A stretch of 64,000 bases of DNA. Source: Helicobacter pylori. Its GTDB lineage: Bacteria; Campylobacterota; Campylobacteria; Campylobacterales; Helicobacteraceae. The notes beneath the pieces were generated by a model. It was not told the origin of the DNA. It saw only the letters and a program-made list of their open reading frames with translations, and did not search any database. The translations under genes and the position numbers were made by a program. The stretch is from NCBI RefSeq assembly GCF_016748675.1, contig NZ_CP051534.1:620001-684000 (forward strand), in the 5' to 3' direction. Shown here piece after piece: positions 55,492 to 64,000 of this stretch (position 1 is the stretch's first letter; each line of letters starts with the position of its first letter).

Positions 55492-56898
55492 ATGCGTATT
55501 GAGCATGATTTCATTGGGCAAATGGAAATTAGCGATGAAGTTTATTATGGGATTCAAACTTTAAGAGCGAGTGAAAATTTTTTCATTACCAACGACAAGC
55601 TTTGCAGTTATCCTGTTTTTATCAAATCTTTTGCTCAAGTCAAAAAAGCGGCCGCTTTAGCGAACGCGCAATTAGGCTTGATTGATGAAAAGCTTAAAAT
55701 TGCGATTTGCCATGCGTGCGATTTGTTGGTTGATGGCAAATACCATGATCAATTCATTGTGGATATGATTCAAGGGGGGGCTGGCACAAGCACGAACATG
55801 AACATGAATGAAGTGATTGCTAATTTGGCTTTAGAATACATGGGGCATCAAAAGGGCGAGTATCAATTTTGCCACCCAAACGACCATGTCAACCGTTCTC
55901 AATCCACTAATGACGCCTATCCTAGCGCGTTAAAAATCGCTATTTATGAGCGCTTGAGTAATTTAGTCGCTCCCATGAAGGCTTTAAGGGACGCTTTCGC
56001 TCAAAAGGCTAAGGAATTCGCTCATGTGATTAAAATGGGGCGCACCCAGCTTCAAGACGCTGTGCCTATGACTTTAGGCCAAGAGTTTGAAACTTATGCG
56101 TTGATGGTTGATAGGGATATTGAGCAGGTTTTAGACGCTAGGAATTGGGTAAGAGAGCTTAATTTAGGCGGCACGGCTATTGGCACAGGGATCAATTCGC
56201 ATCCGGATTATCGCAGTTTGATTGAAAAGAAAATCCAAGAAGTAACGGGCCGACCCTTTGTCATGGCTAATAACTTGATAGAAGCCACTCAAAGCACGGG
56301 AGCGTATGTGCAAGTGAGTGGGGTGTTAAAGCGTATTGCGGTCAAACTTTCTAAGGTTTGTAACGATTTGAGATTGCTCAGTTCAGGCCCTAGAGCCGGG
56401 TTGAATGAAATCAATTTGCCTAAAATGCAGCCGGGCAGCTCTATCATGCCCGGTAAAGTCAATCCGGTGATCCCTGAAGTGGTCAATCAGGTGTGCTTTG
56501 CGGTGATTGGGAATGATTTGAGCGTGGCGTTAGCCGCAGAAGGCGGGCAATTGCAACTCAATGTGTTTGAGCCGGTTATCGCTTACAAGCTTTTCCATTC
56601 CTTTGTGATTTTAGGGCACGCGATTGAAACCTTAACGACTAAATGCGTGGAAGGCATCACGGCTAATGAAAAGATTTGCCACGATTATGTCTTTAACAGC
56701 ATTGGCATTGTTACTGCGCTAAACCCTCATATCGGCTATGAAAAATCCGCTATGATCGCCAAAGAAGCCTTAAAAAGCGATCGTTCTATTTATGACATCG
56801 CTTTAGAAAAGAAAATCTTAACTAAAGAGCAACTGGACGATATTTTCAAGCCAGAAAACATGCTAAGCCCTCACGCTTTCAAAAAACATAAAGACTGA
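55492..56898 (+). CDS. aspA: aspartate ammonia-lyase AspA
   Basis: It deaminates aspartate to fumarate, feeding fumarate respiration and ammonia production. The fumarase/aspartase signature with the mobile catalytic loop reads GSSIMPGKVNPV (about residues 318-329). GAGTSTNMNMNEVIANLALE (about 95-114) is a second conserved region. Its length of 468 is normal. ACAAGGAGCTTTT precedes the ATG, and a TACAAT hexamer near 55447 may be its -10. Confidence 0.96.
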   Translation: MRIEHDFIGQMEISDEVYYGIQTLRASENFFITNDKLCSYPVFIKSFAQVKKAAALANAQLGLIDEKLKIAICHACDLLVDGKYHDQFIVDMIQGGAGTSTNMNMNEVIANLALEYMGHQKGEYQFCHPNDHVNRSQSTNDAYPSALKIAIYERLSNLVAPMKALRDAFAQKAKEFAHVIKMGRTQLQDAVPMTLGQEFETYALMVDRDIEQVLDARNWVRELNLGGTAIGTGINSHPDYRSLIEKKIQEVTGRPFVMANNLIEATQSTGAYVQVSGVLKRIAVKLSKVCNDLRLLSSGPRAGLNEINLPKMQPGSSIMPGKVNPVIPEVVNQVCFAVIGNDLSVALAAEGGQLQLNVFEPVIAYKLFHSFVILGHAIETLTTKCVEGITANEKICHDYVFNSIGIVTALNPHIGYEKSAMIAKEALKSDRSIYDIALEKKILTKEQLDDIFKPENMLSPHAFKKHKD

Positions 56899-56903
56899 AC
56901 GCT

Positions 56904-57533
56904 TTGCAACACTCACGCCTTCAAACTTTACGCTCCCTTTATATGGAGCGTCTTTTGGGCGAAACTTACACCAATACCAACCCTACCACGCCCCAAAATA
57001 AGCCCCTTAACAAACAAGTTCATGAAGGTATAGAAAATTGCAATCTGTGCAAACGCCATCAACATTCAAAACCCATTACCGGGCTTTTTAACCCCACTTC
57101 CAAGCTCGCTTTCATCACGCTCACCCCCATGCTGGATAGCCAATTACATTTCTTAAACAATTTAAAAGCGGCCATGTTAGAGAGCATTATCCAAAAGGTT
57201 TTTAACTACCCCTTAAAAGATTGCAGTATTTTATCGCTCCTTAAATGCGACTCTAACAGCCTCAATTTAGAAGAAGAAATCAACGCATGCCTGCCCCATT
57301 TAATCTGGCAATTAGACAACAGCGCTTCAAAAGTCATTGTGGTATTTGGCGAGATTTTGCCCCAACGCCTTTTAAACCTTTCTAAAGAAGAATCCTTTGG
57401 GCGCATCGTGTCTTTAAAAACCAAACATTTTTTAAGCACCCATGCTTTAGAAGATATGCTCAAAAACCCCACGCTCAAAAAAGAAGCGTTAGCGCATTTT
57501 AAAATAGCGCTCCAATTTCTCAATCAGTCTTAA
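56904..57533 (+). CDS. uracil-DNA glycosylase family 4-like protein with degenerate active site
   Basis: The 209-residue protein resembles Fe-S uracil-DNA glycosylases of family 4 in layout. The Cys pair C46/C49 in NCNLCKRHQH is followed by C115 in LLKCDSN and C129 in INACLPHLIWQL, then by a strand KVIVVFGEILPQRLL, all in family order. However, the catalytic GEAPG-type loop expected after the first strand is replaced by FITLTPMLDS, and the C-terminal HPS-type motif is replaced by STHALE. It may therefore bind DNA or a cluster without glycosylase activity. The start is TTG 56904, five bases after aspA. The function is inferred only from this pattern. Confidence 0.6.
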   Translation: MQHSRLQTLRSLYMERLLGETYTNTNPTTPQNKPLNKQVHEGIENCNLCKRHQHSKPITGLFNPTSKLAFITLTPMLDSQLHFLNNLKAAMLESIIQKVFNYPLKDCSILSLLKCDSNSLNLEEEINACLPHLIWQLDNSASKVIVVFGEILPQRLLNLSKEESFGRIVSLKTKHFLSTHALEDMLKNPTLKKEALAHFKIALQFLNQS

Positions 57534-57541
57534 AATACGCC

Positions 57542-59014
57542 TTATTTTTTAACCCATCTCCTTATGGCACGCAACAAAGGCAAGGATTTTTGATAGGCTT
57601 TGCGATAGATTTTAAAAGTGGTGTTTTGAGAGAGTTCTAATAAAGGTGAAGCGTTTTGCAAAAGGCGCTCATAATTAACCCTCAAATCATCATAATTGAT
57701 TCTCAAATCATCATAATTGATTCTCAAATCATCATAATTGATTCTCAAATCATCATAATTAACCCTCAAATCATCATAATTAACCCTCAAATCATCATAA
57801 TTAACCCTCAAATCATCATAATTAACCCTCAAATCATCATAATTAACCCTCAAATCATCATAATTAACCCTCAAATCATCATAATTAACCCTCAAATCAT
57901 CATAATTAACCCTCAAATCATCAATAGATACTAACGGCTCATTCAAATCACGATAGAAAACAAAAGGGTTATTGTGATAGATCGTGTCGTTTTCTAAAAT
58001 CGTTTTAAAAAAATCAAGGATTTTTTTAAAACTCAAATTTTGGTAAAAGTAAGCTTTCCCATCAAGGGTGTTTAAAGGGTTTTCATAGAGCATGTCTAAA
58101 TAGGCGTTTGGGTGCGTGTGCAAGTATCGCACGTAATCAATTGCTTCATCAAAGTTTTTAAAATCATGCACATTCACAAAACTCTTAGGGTTAAAATCTT
58201 TCGCCACGCTGGGACTCCCCCAATAAATAGGAATGGTGTGGCTGAAATAAGCGTCAATGATTTTTTCAGTAACATAGCCATAGTTTTGAGTGTTTTCAAA
58301 ACACAGGTTGAATTTGTATTGGCTTAAAAATTCGTTTTTGTTTTTGACGTTATAGCCTAAAGTGTTTCTCACGGCTCCTCCCCCAGTAACTGGCTCAATA
58401 GAATTTAAAGCGTCATAGAAAGCGTTCCTTATAGGGGCGTTAGGGTTGCTTGCGACAAAACTCGCAAACCCTCTTTTCAAAGGATCGCTCTCATCATTCA
58501 CTACTGCGCATAAATTAGGGTGGTTTTCTTTAAATTGATGGGAGGGCTTTTTTAAAGCATAAAGGCTGTTGTCTTTGAGTTTGTAGGGTGAAGTGGTGTC
58601 ATTCACGCTCTCGGCTTTATGGTGTAGTCTATCATAATATAAAGGCATTCTCAAATAACGATCTCTAAAGTCTAATTCATCAAAGCCTATGGCGTAATCA
58701 AAGAGGTTGAAATTAGGGACTTCATTTTCACCGGTGTAAAACACCCTTTTAGTGTTTTGATAGGATAAAATCTTTCTGGCTGATCCAATAGGACTGCCAA
58801 AGACGAGATCTGAGGGTTTGTTGGGGTTTTGGTGGAGGGTGATTGTGTAATGCTGGCTTAAGATGAAATGCAAGATAAATTTTTTTCTAAACCCTTTGCT
58901 TTCTCTTTTATCCAAAGGCCACCAATTCGCTAGGGCTACATTTAATGGGGGCTTATAATCGGTTTCATCTAAACGGGTGCTGTCTATATAAGCGTCTAAT
59001 AGGGGCTGAAACAT
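57542..59014 (-). CDS. futB: alpha-1,3-fucosyltransferase FutB, phase ON
   Basis: This GT10 enzyme transfers fucose from GDP-fucose to N-acetyllactosamine on LPS to make Lewis x/y antigens (HP0651). The catalytic part covers about residues 1-365, with the GT10 donor-binding region FNLCFENTQNYGYVTEKIID followed by IPIYWGSPSV (about 240-275). Twelve heptads of DDLRVNY/DDLRINY come next (57671-57922), then a basic amphipathic tail rich in Lys/Arg (QKSLPLLRAIRRWVKK) for membrane association. The frame is fully open, and the tract near EPVTGGGAV has only five G residues in a row. The heptad number is known to set the O-chain site at which the enzyme acts. Confidence 0.95.
   Translation of the reverse strand: MFQPLLDAYIDSTRLDETDYKPPLNVALANWWPLDKRESKGFRKKFILHFILSQHYTITLHQNPNKPSDLVFGSPIGSARKILSYQNTKRVFYTGENEVPNFNLFDYAIGFDELDFRDRYLRMPLYYDRLHHKAESVNDTTSPYKLKDNSLYALKKPSHQFKENHPNLCAVVNDESDPLKRGFASFVASNPNAPIRNAFYDALNSIEPVTGGGAVRNTLGYNVKNKNEFLSQYKFNLCFENTQNYGYVTEKIIDAYFSHTIPIYWGSPSVAKDFNPKSFVNVHDFKNFDEAIDYVRYLHTHPNAYLDMLYENPLNTLDGKAYFYQNLSFKKILDFFKTILENDTIYHNNPFVFYRDLNEPLVSIDDLRVNYDDLRVNYDDLRVNYDDLRVNYDDLRVNYDDLRVNYDDLRVNYDDLRVNYDDLRINYDDLRINYDDLRINYDDLRVNYERLLQNASPLLELSQNTTFKIYRKAYQKSLPLLRAIRRWVKK
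57671..57922 (-). repeat. 12 x 21-bp heptad array of futB
   Basis: Twelve consecutive 21-bp units are read on the minus strand as DDLRVNY (eight), DDLRINY (three), then DDLRVNY (one). The three RINY units are adjacent, which suggests that block duplication of a variant unit happened after the array formed. The array makes the leucine-zipper-like dimerisation stalk. Confidence 0.95.
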
Positions 59015-59054
59015 GGCTATCCTTTTAAAGGAGTATTTTACAAAAAAAATTTTT

Positions 59055-59678
59055 TTAAATCAAAGGCTTGATTAGGGCTAAATTAGGCTCATTGATACAA
59101 TGCGTGGCGTGCTGTTTTAAAATCTTTTTAGCGTTGAAAGCGATTTTGATATGGGCATGTTTGAACATGCTCAAGTCATTCGCCCCATCGCCCACGACTA
59201 AAGTGTGCGTTTTACTGATATTCAACAAGCGTTGTAAGGCGAGGAGCATTTCACCTTTAGAATGCGAAAACATCATATGCCCGGTAACCAAGCCGTTTAA
59301 GGCGTTATTTTCCACTATCAGCGTGTTACTGAAAGCCGCATCTAAATGCAATAAATCCCTGTAATGATTGGTCGCTAGATCAAAGCCTCCGCTAAAGCAA
59401 ACCACTTTGTAATTTTTCTCTTTTAAGGCGCTAATGAGTTCAAACGCCCCCTCAAATAAAGGCAGACTTTCACAAACTTCTTTGGCTAGTTTTAAGGGCA
59501 TGTTTTTGAGTTTAGAAACCCTTAAAATAAGACTTTTATGAAAATCCGTCTCGCCATTCATGGCTTGTGAAGTGATCTTTTTCACTTCATCAAACACCCC
59601 CCACGCCCTCGCTAAAGACTCAATCGTCTCAGCATTGACTAGCGTGGAGTCAAAATCAAAAACGGCTAGTTTTTGCAC
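59055..59678 (-). CDS. serB: phosphoserine phosphatase SerB
   Basis: It performs the last step of serine synthesis. The HAD phosphatase nucleophile is D8 with D10 as the acid/base in VFDFDSTLVN. Motif II is VVCFSGGFD (about residues 95-103), a Lys is in HSKGEM, and motif III is VVGDGANDLSMF (about 160-171). Its length of 207 is normal for the short form. It lies 40 bases upstream of futB on the same strand and 14 bases downstream of pfr. Confidence 0.95.
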   Translation of the reverse strand: MQKLAVFDFDSTLVNAETIESLARAWGVFDEVKKITSQAMNGETDFHKSLILRVSKLKNMPLKLAKEVCESLPLFEGAFELISALKEKNYKVVCFSGGFDLATNHYRDLLHLDAAFSNTLIVENNALNGLVTGHMMFSHSKGEMLLALQRLLNISKTHTLVVGDGANDLSMFKHAHIKIAFNAKKILKQHATHCINEPNLALIKPLI

Positions 59679-59692
59679 CCAATACCCTAAAA

Positions 59693-60196
59693 TTAAGATT
59701 TCCTGCTTTTAGCGATCCCTTTGACATACTGATCGACCAAATACAAGCCATGGTTTTCATTACCAATCAACTCAATTTTATCCAAAATATCCTTGAAAAG
59801 CACTTCTTCTTCATGCTGTTCAGCCACATACCATTGCAAGAAATTGAAAGTCGCATGATCTTTGCCTTTTATGGCGTGATCAACGATATTGTTAATAGAC
59901 TCGCTGATGTGTTGCTCATGTTCATAGGCTTTTTGGAAAATTTGAGTCAAACCTTCAAACTTATGTTCAGGCGCGCTGATGCTGGTCAATTGCACAGGCA
60001 CATTGTTTTCATTCAAGAAGATGATGAGCTTTTTAGCATGCTCGTATTCTTCAGCCGCATGGTCAAACAAGAAAAGCCCCGAGCCATCTAAGCTATGGGT
60101 ATAGCACCAAGAACTCATGCTCATATACAAGTTGGAAGAGTTCATTTCCTTATTCACCTGTTCGTTTAGCAACTTAATGATGTCTTTTGATAACAT
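59693..60196 (-). CDS. pfr: non-heme ferritin Pfr
   Basis: This is the iron-storage ferritin (HP0653), 167 residues with a four-helix bundle. Ferroxidase ligands are visible as E17 or so in LLNEQVNKEMNSSNLYMSM, the pair in DHAAEEYEHAKKL (about residues 45-57), and glutamates in VAEQHEEEVLF (about 127-137). CAAAGGAGATACT is a strong ribosome binding site. In H. pylori pfr is repressed by iron-free Fur, and the promoter lies 36 bases upstream. Confidence 0.97.
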   Translation of the reverse strand: MLSKDIIKLLNEQVNKEMNSSNLYMSMSSWCYTHSLDGSGLFLFDHAAEEYEHAKKLIIFLNENNVPVQLTSISAPEHKFEGLTQIFQKAYEHEQHISESINNIVDHAIKGKDHATFNFLQWYVAEQHEEEVLFKDILDKIELIGNENHGLYLVDQYVKGIAKSRKS

Positions 60197-60231
60197 AGTA
60201 TCTCCTTTGTGTTGGTTTAAGTTGTCCCATA

Positions 60232-60243
60232 ATTATAGCATAA
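60232..60243 (-). promoter_or_regulatory. extended -10 promoter of pfr with apo-Fur target region
   Basis: The minus strand reads TATGCTATAAT, an extended -10 (TGnTATAAT), 36 bases before the pfr ATG. The AT-rich sequence just upstream, with GATAATGA-like elements at 60244-60260, is where apo-Fur would be expected to bind from known pfr regulation. The operator itself is an inference. Confidence 0.6.
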
Positions 60244-60420
60244 ATGATAATGAAAAAGTAAACAAGAGTATGAAAATTTTTAAAAACTTGCAAAAAATGA
60301 GAAAGAACGCCAACTAATGGCTTGATAAAGCTTAGATTTTATCATAAAAGTGCTTTTAATGAGAATTAGGTCAAAAAAAGGGCTGGTATCAATAGGGGGG
60401 GATTAAAAGGGATATTTTTA

Positions 60421-60431
60421 TGTAATATAAT
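60421..60431 (+). promoter_or_regulatory. candidate -10 promoter of mqnE
   Basis: TGTAATATAAT holds a TATAAT-like hexamer about 65 bases before the mqnE start. The 299-base gap 60197-60495 otherwise contains only the pfr promoter, a short G tract near 60396 and AT-rich sequence; I see no gene in it. Confidence 0.45.
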
Positions 60432-60495
60432 AAAAAGCATTCTTCAATCTAAAAATGCTACAATGTTTATCTTTAAAATGAAAGGCAATTTAACC

Positions 60496-61578
60496 ATGGA
60501 CTTTTTAGAAAAAGTATTAGACAATCAAGTTACTGAAAGTAAAGAATTAGTGAAGCTTTATGATTATGATTTATACACGCTAGGGGAAGCAGCGGATCGC
60601 ATGCGTCAAAACATGCACCAAAAAATCGTGTATTTTAATGTCAATAGGCATTTAAACCCTAGCAATATTTGTGCGGACGCTTGCAAATTTTGCGCCTTTT
60701 CAGCCCACAGAAAAAACCCTAACCCCTATGAAATGAGTTTAGAAGAAATCCTAGAAAAGGTTAAAAATTCCTACAACAAGGGGATTAAAGAAGTCCATAT
60801 CGTGAGCGCTCATAACCCTAATTACCCTTATGAATGGTATTTAAAGGTGTTTGAAACCATCAAACAAGAAATGCCTAACTTACACCTAAAAGCCATGACC
60901 GCTGCAGAAGTGCATTTTTTAAGCACTAAATTCAACAAACCTTTTGAATTGGTGTTAGAAGACATGCTCAAAGCCGGGGTGGATTCCATGCCGGGTGGGG
61001 GGGCGGAGATTTTTGATGAAGAGATCAGGCGTAAAATCTGTAAGGGTAAGGTGGGCTCTTCTCGGTGGTTAGAAATCCATGCTTATTGGCACAAATTAGG
61101 CAAAATGAGTAACGCTACCATGCTTTTTGGGCATATTGAAGATAAAATCCATCGTATCGATCACATGCTAAGAATCAAAAAAATCCAAAGCCCTAAAAAT
61201 AAAGTAGAAAATAAAGAAGGGGGCTTTAACGCATTCATTCCCTTACTGTATCAAAAAGAAAACAATTATTTGAAAGTGGGAAAATCCCCTAGCGCAATAG
61301 AAATCCTAAAAACCATCGCAATATCTCGCATTCTTTTAAACAATATCCCCCACATTAAAGCCTATTGGGCGACTTTGGGCTTGAATTTGGCTTTAGTGGC
61401 TCAAGAATTTGGCGCTAACGATTTAGACGGCACGATAGAAATAGAGAGCATTCAAAGCGCGGCCGGCGCGAAAAGCCGGCATGGTTTAGAAAAAGAAGAT
61501 TTGGTATTTAAAATCAAGGATTCTGGTTTTGCTGCGGTAGAAAGGGATAGTTTGTATAATTTTATACAAAAATTTTAA
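60496..61578 (+). CDS. mqnE: MqnE, aminodeoxyfutalosine synthase (radical SAM)
   Basis: This enzyme of the futalosine route to menaquinone is found in H. pylori in place of the classical Men pathway. The radical SAM motif is C59-x3-C63-x2-C66 (CADACKFC). The start ATG 60496 has an AAAGG ribosome binding site ten bases upstream; the in-frame ATG 60463 further upstream lacks one. Conserved family text includes PNPYEMSLEEIL, EVHIVSAHNPNYPYEWYL and DSMPGGGAEIFDEEIR. Its length of 360 is typical. A menaquinone supply fits the hydrogenase and fumarate metabolism genes in this window. Confidence 0.94.
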   Translation: MDFLEKVLDNQVTESKELVKLYDYDLYTLGEAADRMRQNMHQKIVYFNVNRHLNPSNICADACKFCAFSAHRKNPNPYEMSLEEILEKVKNSYNKGIKEVHIVSAHNPNYPYEWYLKVFETIKQEMPNLHLKAMTAAEVHFLSTKFNKPFELVLEDMLKAGVDSMPGGGAEIFDEEIRRKICKGKVGSSRWLEIHAYWHKLGKMSNATMLFGHIEDKIHRIDHMLRIKKIQSPKNKVENKEGGFNAFIPLLYQKENNYLKVGKSPSAIEILKTIAISRILLNNIPHIKAYWATLGLNLALVAQEFGANDLDGTIEIESIQSAAGAKSRHGLEKEDLVFKIKDSGFAAVERDSLYNFIQKF

Positions 61579-61660
61579 TGATTTTTAGCGTTTTTAAGAA
61601 TGATTAGTTATAATAACGCTACTAACAACACTCAAGCTAAAATCTATTAAGGAAATCAGT

Positions 61661-64000
61661 ATTAAAAAATTTATTTTATCTTCTCTTGTTTTCGCATGTA
61701 TCAATACCGGCGTTGAAGCTTTAGAAAATGACGGCTCTAAACCAAACGATTTGACTCCACCAAAAGAAGCCTCTCAAGAATCTCAAAGAAATGAAGCTCC
61801 AAAAAATGAAGCTCCAAAAGAAACCTCTCAATCCAATCAAACGCCTAAAGAAATGAAAGTCAAGTCCATTTCTTATGTCGGGCTTTCTTACATGTCAGAC
61901 ATGCTCGCTAATGAAATTGTAAAGATTCGTGTGGGCGATATGGTGGATTCTAAAAAAATAGACACCGCTGTTTTAGCTTTGTTCAATCAAGGGTATTTTA
62001 AAGACGTTTATGCCACTTTTGAAAACGGCATTTTAGAGTTTCATTTTGATGAAAAAGCCAGGATTGCCGGTGTAGAAATCAAGGGTTATGGGACTGAAAA
62101 GGAAAAAGACGGCTTAAAATCCCAAATGGGGATCAAAAAGGGCGACACCTTTGATGAGCAAAAATTAGAGCATGCTAAAACGGCTTTAAAAACCGCTTTA
62201 GAGGGGCAGGGCTATTATGGGAGCGTGGTGGAGGTGCGCACCCAAAAGGTCAATGAAGGGGCGCTATTAATTGTGTTTGATGTGAATAGGGGGGATAGTA
62301 TTTATATCAAACAATCCATTTATGAGGGAAGCGCGAAATTAAAACGCCGCATGATTGAATCTTTGAGCGCGAACAAGCAAAGAGATTTCATGGGCTGGAT
62401 GTGGGGCTTGAATGACGGGAAATTGCGTTTAGATCAATTAGAATACGATTCTTTGCGTATCCAAGATGTGTATATGCGTAGGGGTTACTTAGACGCTCAC
62501 ATTTCTTCGCCTTTTTTGAAAACGGATTTTTCCACCCATGACGCTAAGCTTCATTATAAAGTCAAAGAGGGGATTCAATATAGGATTTCAGACATTTTAA
62601 TAGAGATTGACAACCCGGTAGTCCCCTTAAAAACCTTAGAAAAAGCCCTTAAAGTTAAAAGGAAAGATGTCTTTAATATTGAGCATTTAAGAGCGGATGC
62701 ACAAATTTTAAAAACCGAAATCGCCGATAAGGGTTATGCGTTTGCGGTGGTGAAGCCAGACTTGGATAAAGATGAAAAAAACGGGCTTGTGAAAGTCATT
62801 TATCGTATTGAAGTGGGCGATATGGTGTATATCAATGATGTCATCATTTCAGGGAATCAGCGCACGAGCGATAGGATCATTAGAAGGGAGTTATTGTTAG
62901 GGCCTAAGGATAAATACAACTTGACCAAACTGAGAAATTCTGAAAATTCTTTAAGGCGTTTAGGGTTCTTCTCTAAAGTCAAAATTGAAGAAAAAAGGGT
63001 TAATAGCTCGCTTATGGATTTGTTAGTGAGCGTAGAAGAGGGACGCACCGGGCAGTTGCAATTTGGGTTAGGCTATGGCTCTTATGGAGGGCTTATGCTT
63101 AATGGGAGCGTGAGCGAAAGGAATCTTTTTGGGACCGGCCAAAGCATGAGCTTGTATGCTAACATTGCCACAGGGGGGGGTAGATCTTATCCGGGCATGC
63201 CAAGAGGAGCGGGGCGTATGTTTGCGGGGAATTTGAGCTTGACTAATCCAAGGATTTTTGACAGCTGGTATAGCTCTACGATCAATCTTTATGCGGATTA
63301 TAGGATAAGCTACCAATACATCCAACAAGGCGGGGGCTTTGGGGTGAATGTTGGGCGCATGCTGGGTAACAGAACCCATGTGAGCTTAGGGTATAACTTG
63401 AACGTTACTAAGCTCCTTGGTTTCAGTAGCCCTTTATACAACCGCTACTATTCCTCTGTTAATGAAGTGGTTTCTCCAAGACAATGTTCTACCCCCGCAT
63501 CGGTGATTATCAATCGCTTATCAGGCGGTAGAACTCCATTGGTCCCTGAAAGTTGTTCTAATCCTGGAGCGATTACCACTTCACCAGAAATAAAAGGTAT
63601 TTGGGATAGGGATTACCACACGCCTATCACCAGCTCTTTCACTCTTGATGTGAGCTATGACAACACCGATGATTATTATTTCCCTAGAAATGGGGTTATC
63701 TTTAGCTCTTATGCAACGATGTCTGGTTTGCCAAGCTCTGGCACGCTCAATTCGTGGAACGGGTTAGGCGGGAATGTCCGTAACACCAAAGTTTATGGTA
63801 AATTCGCCGCTTACCACCATTTGCAAAAATATTTATTGATAGATTTGATCGCTCGCTTTAAAACGCAAGGGGGCTATATCTTTAGGTATAACACCGATGA
63901 TTACTTGCCCTTAAACTCCACCTTCTACATGGGGGGCGTAACCACGGTGAGAGGCTTTAGAAACGGCTCAGTTACGCCTAAAGATGAGTTTGGCTTGTGG
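61661..64000 (+). CDS. bamA: BamA, outer membrane protein assembly factor (partial, ATT start)
   Basis: This is the essential Omp85 insertase (HP0655/D15 antigen). The frame runs off the window at 64000. No ATG, GTG or TTG lies at a suitable place: AAGGAAA at 61649-61655 is followed seven bases later by ATT 61661, which begins a signal peptide ([19 protein letters not shown]). The next in-frame ATG, near 61853, would remove the signal. The signal is followed by a Pro/Glu/Asn-rich linker, POTRA domains (about residues 65-440, beginning [20 protein letters not shown]) and the barrel, beginning near [20 protein letters not shown]. The VRGF motif of the L6 loop is visible near the window end (TTVRGFRNG). 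Confidence 0.93.
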   Translation, partial: MKKFILSSLVFACINTGVEALENDGSKPNDLTPPKEASQESQRNEAPKNEAPKETSQSNQTPKEMKVKSISYVGLSYMSDMLANEIVKIRVGDMVDSKKIDTAVLALFNQGYFKDVYATFENGILEFHFDEKARIAGVEIKGYGTEKEKDGLKSQMGIKKGDTFDEQKLEHAKTALKTALEGQGYYGSVVEVRTQKVNEGALLIVFDVNRGDSIYIKQSIYEGSAKLKRRMIESLSANKQRDFMGWMWGLNDGKLRLDQLEYDSLRIQDVYMRRGYLDAHISSPFLKTDFSTHDAKLHYKVKEGIQYRISDILIEIDNPVVPLKTLEKALKVKRKDVFNIEHLRADAQILKTEIADKGYAFAVVKPDLDKDEKNGLVKVIYRIEVGDMVYINDVIISGNQRTSDRIIRRELLLGPKDKYNLTKLRNSENSLRRLGFFSKVKIEEKRVNSSLMDLLVSVEEGRTGQLQFGLGYGSYGGLMLNGSVSERNLFGTGQSMSLYANIATGGGRSYPGMPRGAGRMFAGNLSLTNPRIFDSWYSSTINLYADYRISYQYIQQGGGFGVNVGRMLGNRTHVSLGYNLNVTKLLGFSSPLYNRYYSSVNEVVSPRQCSTPASVIINRLSGGRTPLVPESCSNPGAITTSPEIKGIWDRDYHTPITSSFTLDVSYDNTDDYYFPRNGVIFSSYATMSGLPSSGTLNSWNGLGGNVRNTKVYGKFAAYHHLQKYLLIDLIARFKTQGGYIFRYNTDDYLPLNSTFYMGGVTTVRGFRNGSVTPKDEFGLW

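Noticed and set aside
57671..57922. CRISPR-like direct repeats
   Set aside because: The units are contiguous 21-mers with no spacers and lie in frame within futB; the same holds for 24966-25133.
57656..57934. Plus-strand frame of IIIINPQ repeats
   Set aside because: It is the antisense reading of the futB heptad array, not a gene.
60463..60495. ATG 60463 as the mqnE start
   Set aside because: It has no ribosome binding site, whereas ATG 60496 has AAAGG at the right spacing.
1..64000. tRNA, rRNA and insertion sequences
   Set aside because: I looked for cloverleaf-like intergenic sequence and transposase motifs and saw none; most gaps are too short for an RNA operon or element.

Overview
The window is a contiguous chromosomal segment of Helicobacter pylori. 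This rests on gene content and order that I recognise from the species: hefABC, the VacA-like autotransporter faaA, ligA, cheV, aspS, adk, paired GT25 glycosyltransferases, ppa, mutS2, murC, ispG, dapD, an Hcp-type Sel1 protein, mdaB, hydABCDE, oipA with its CT-repeat signal peptide, queC, frxA, the second gltX, slt, galU, murA, aspA, futB with heptad repeats, serB, pfr, mqnE and bamA. The sequence is AT-rich, genes are tightly packed with many ATGA overlaps, and there are many homopolymer tracts. I see no tRNA, rRNA, CRISPR array or insertion sequence.

Layout. 1-5820: RND efflux operon hefA-hefB-hefC, followed by a frameshifted small outer membrane protein gene. 5982-15542: a roughly 3,190-codon VacA-like autotransporter with three single-base frameshifts near its 5' end. 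15602-17689: a minus-strand ABC exporter with a split permease, a degenerate stretch, and a small ribbon-helix-helix-like gene. 17811-26189: housekeeping genes (ligA, cheV2, aspS, adk, ppa) around a tandem pair of GT25 LPS glycosyltransferases, the second switched off by a 13-C tract. 26345-33848: mutS2, a membrane protein, murC, an aminotransferase, ispG and dapD, mostly envelope precursor synthesis. 33860-37835: a Sel1-repeat secreted protein, a GmrSD-like (DUF262/DUF1524) putative defence nuclease and mdaB. 37995-43654: the uptake hydrogenase operon hydABCDE. 43659-45743: two small envelope proteins and oipA. 45779-49457: queC, the CCA/poly(A) polymerase family gene, a decayed SRPBCC-like gene, a beta-hydroxyacid dehydrogenase and frxA. 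49621-57533: a packed run from gltX to a UDG-like protein. 57542-60196: futB, serB and pfr on the minus strand. 60496-64000: mqnE and bamA, the latter cut by the window edge.

Much of the window concerns the cell surface: efflux, autotransport, LPS/Lewis glycosylation (two GT25 copies and futB), peptidoglycan precursors (murC, murA, dapD, slt), the adhesin OipA and outer membrane assembly (bamA). Several of these genes carry slippage or repeat elements in their coding sequence: a poly-C tract and KYDDLTG array in the second GT25, the DDLRVNY array in futB, and CT repeats in oipA. Energy and redox functions (hydrogenase, mdaB, frxA, menaquinone synthesis by mqnE) form the second theme.

The least expected items are: five single-base homopolymer losses packed into 1.07 kb (5420-6486); a likely ATT start codon for bamA; a fused GmrSD-like gene behind an 11-T promoter tract; two unrelated glycosyltransferases that both carry 21-bp arrays encoding a Y-D-D-L heptad; and a UDG-family-4-like protein that keeps four cysteines but has lost the glycosylase motif. 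HP locus numbers are from memory of strain 26695 and serve only as orientation.
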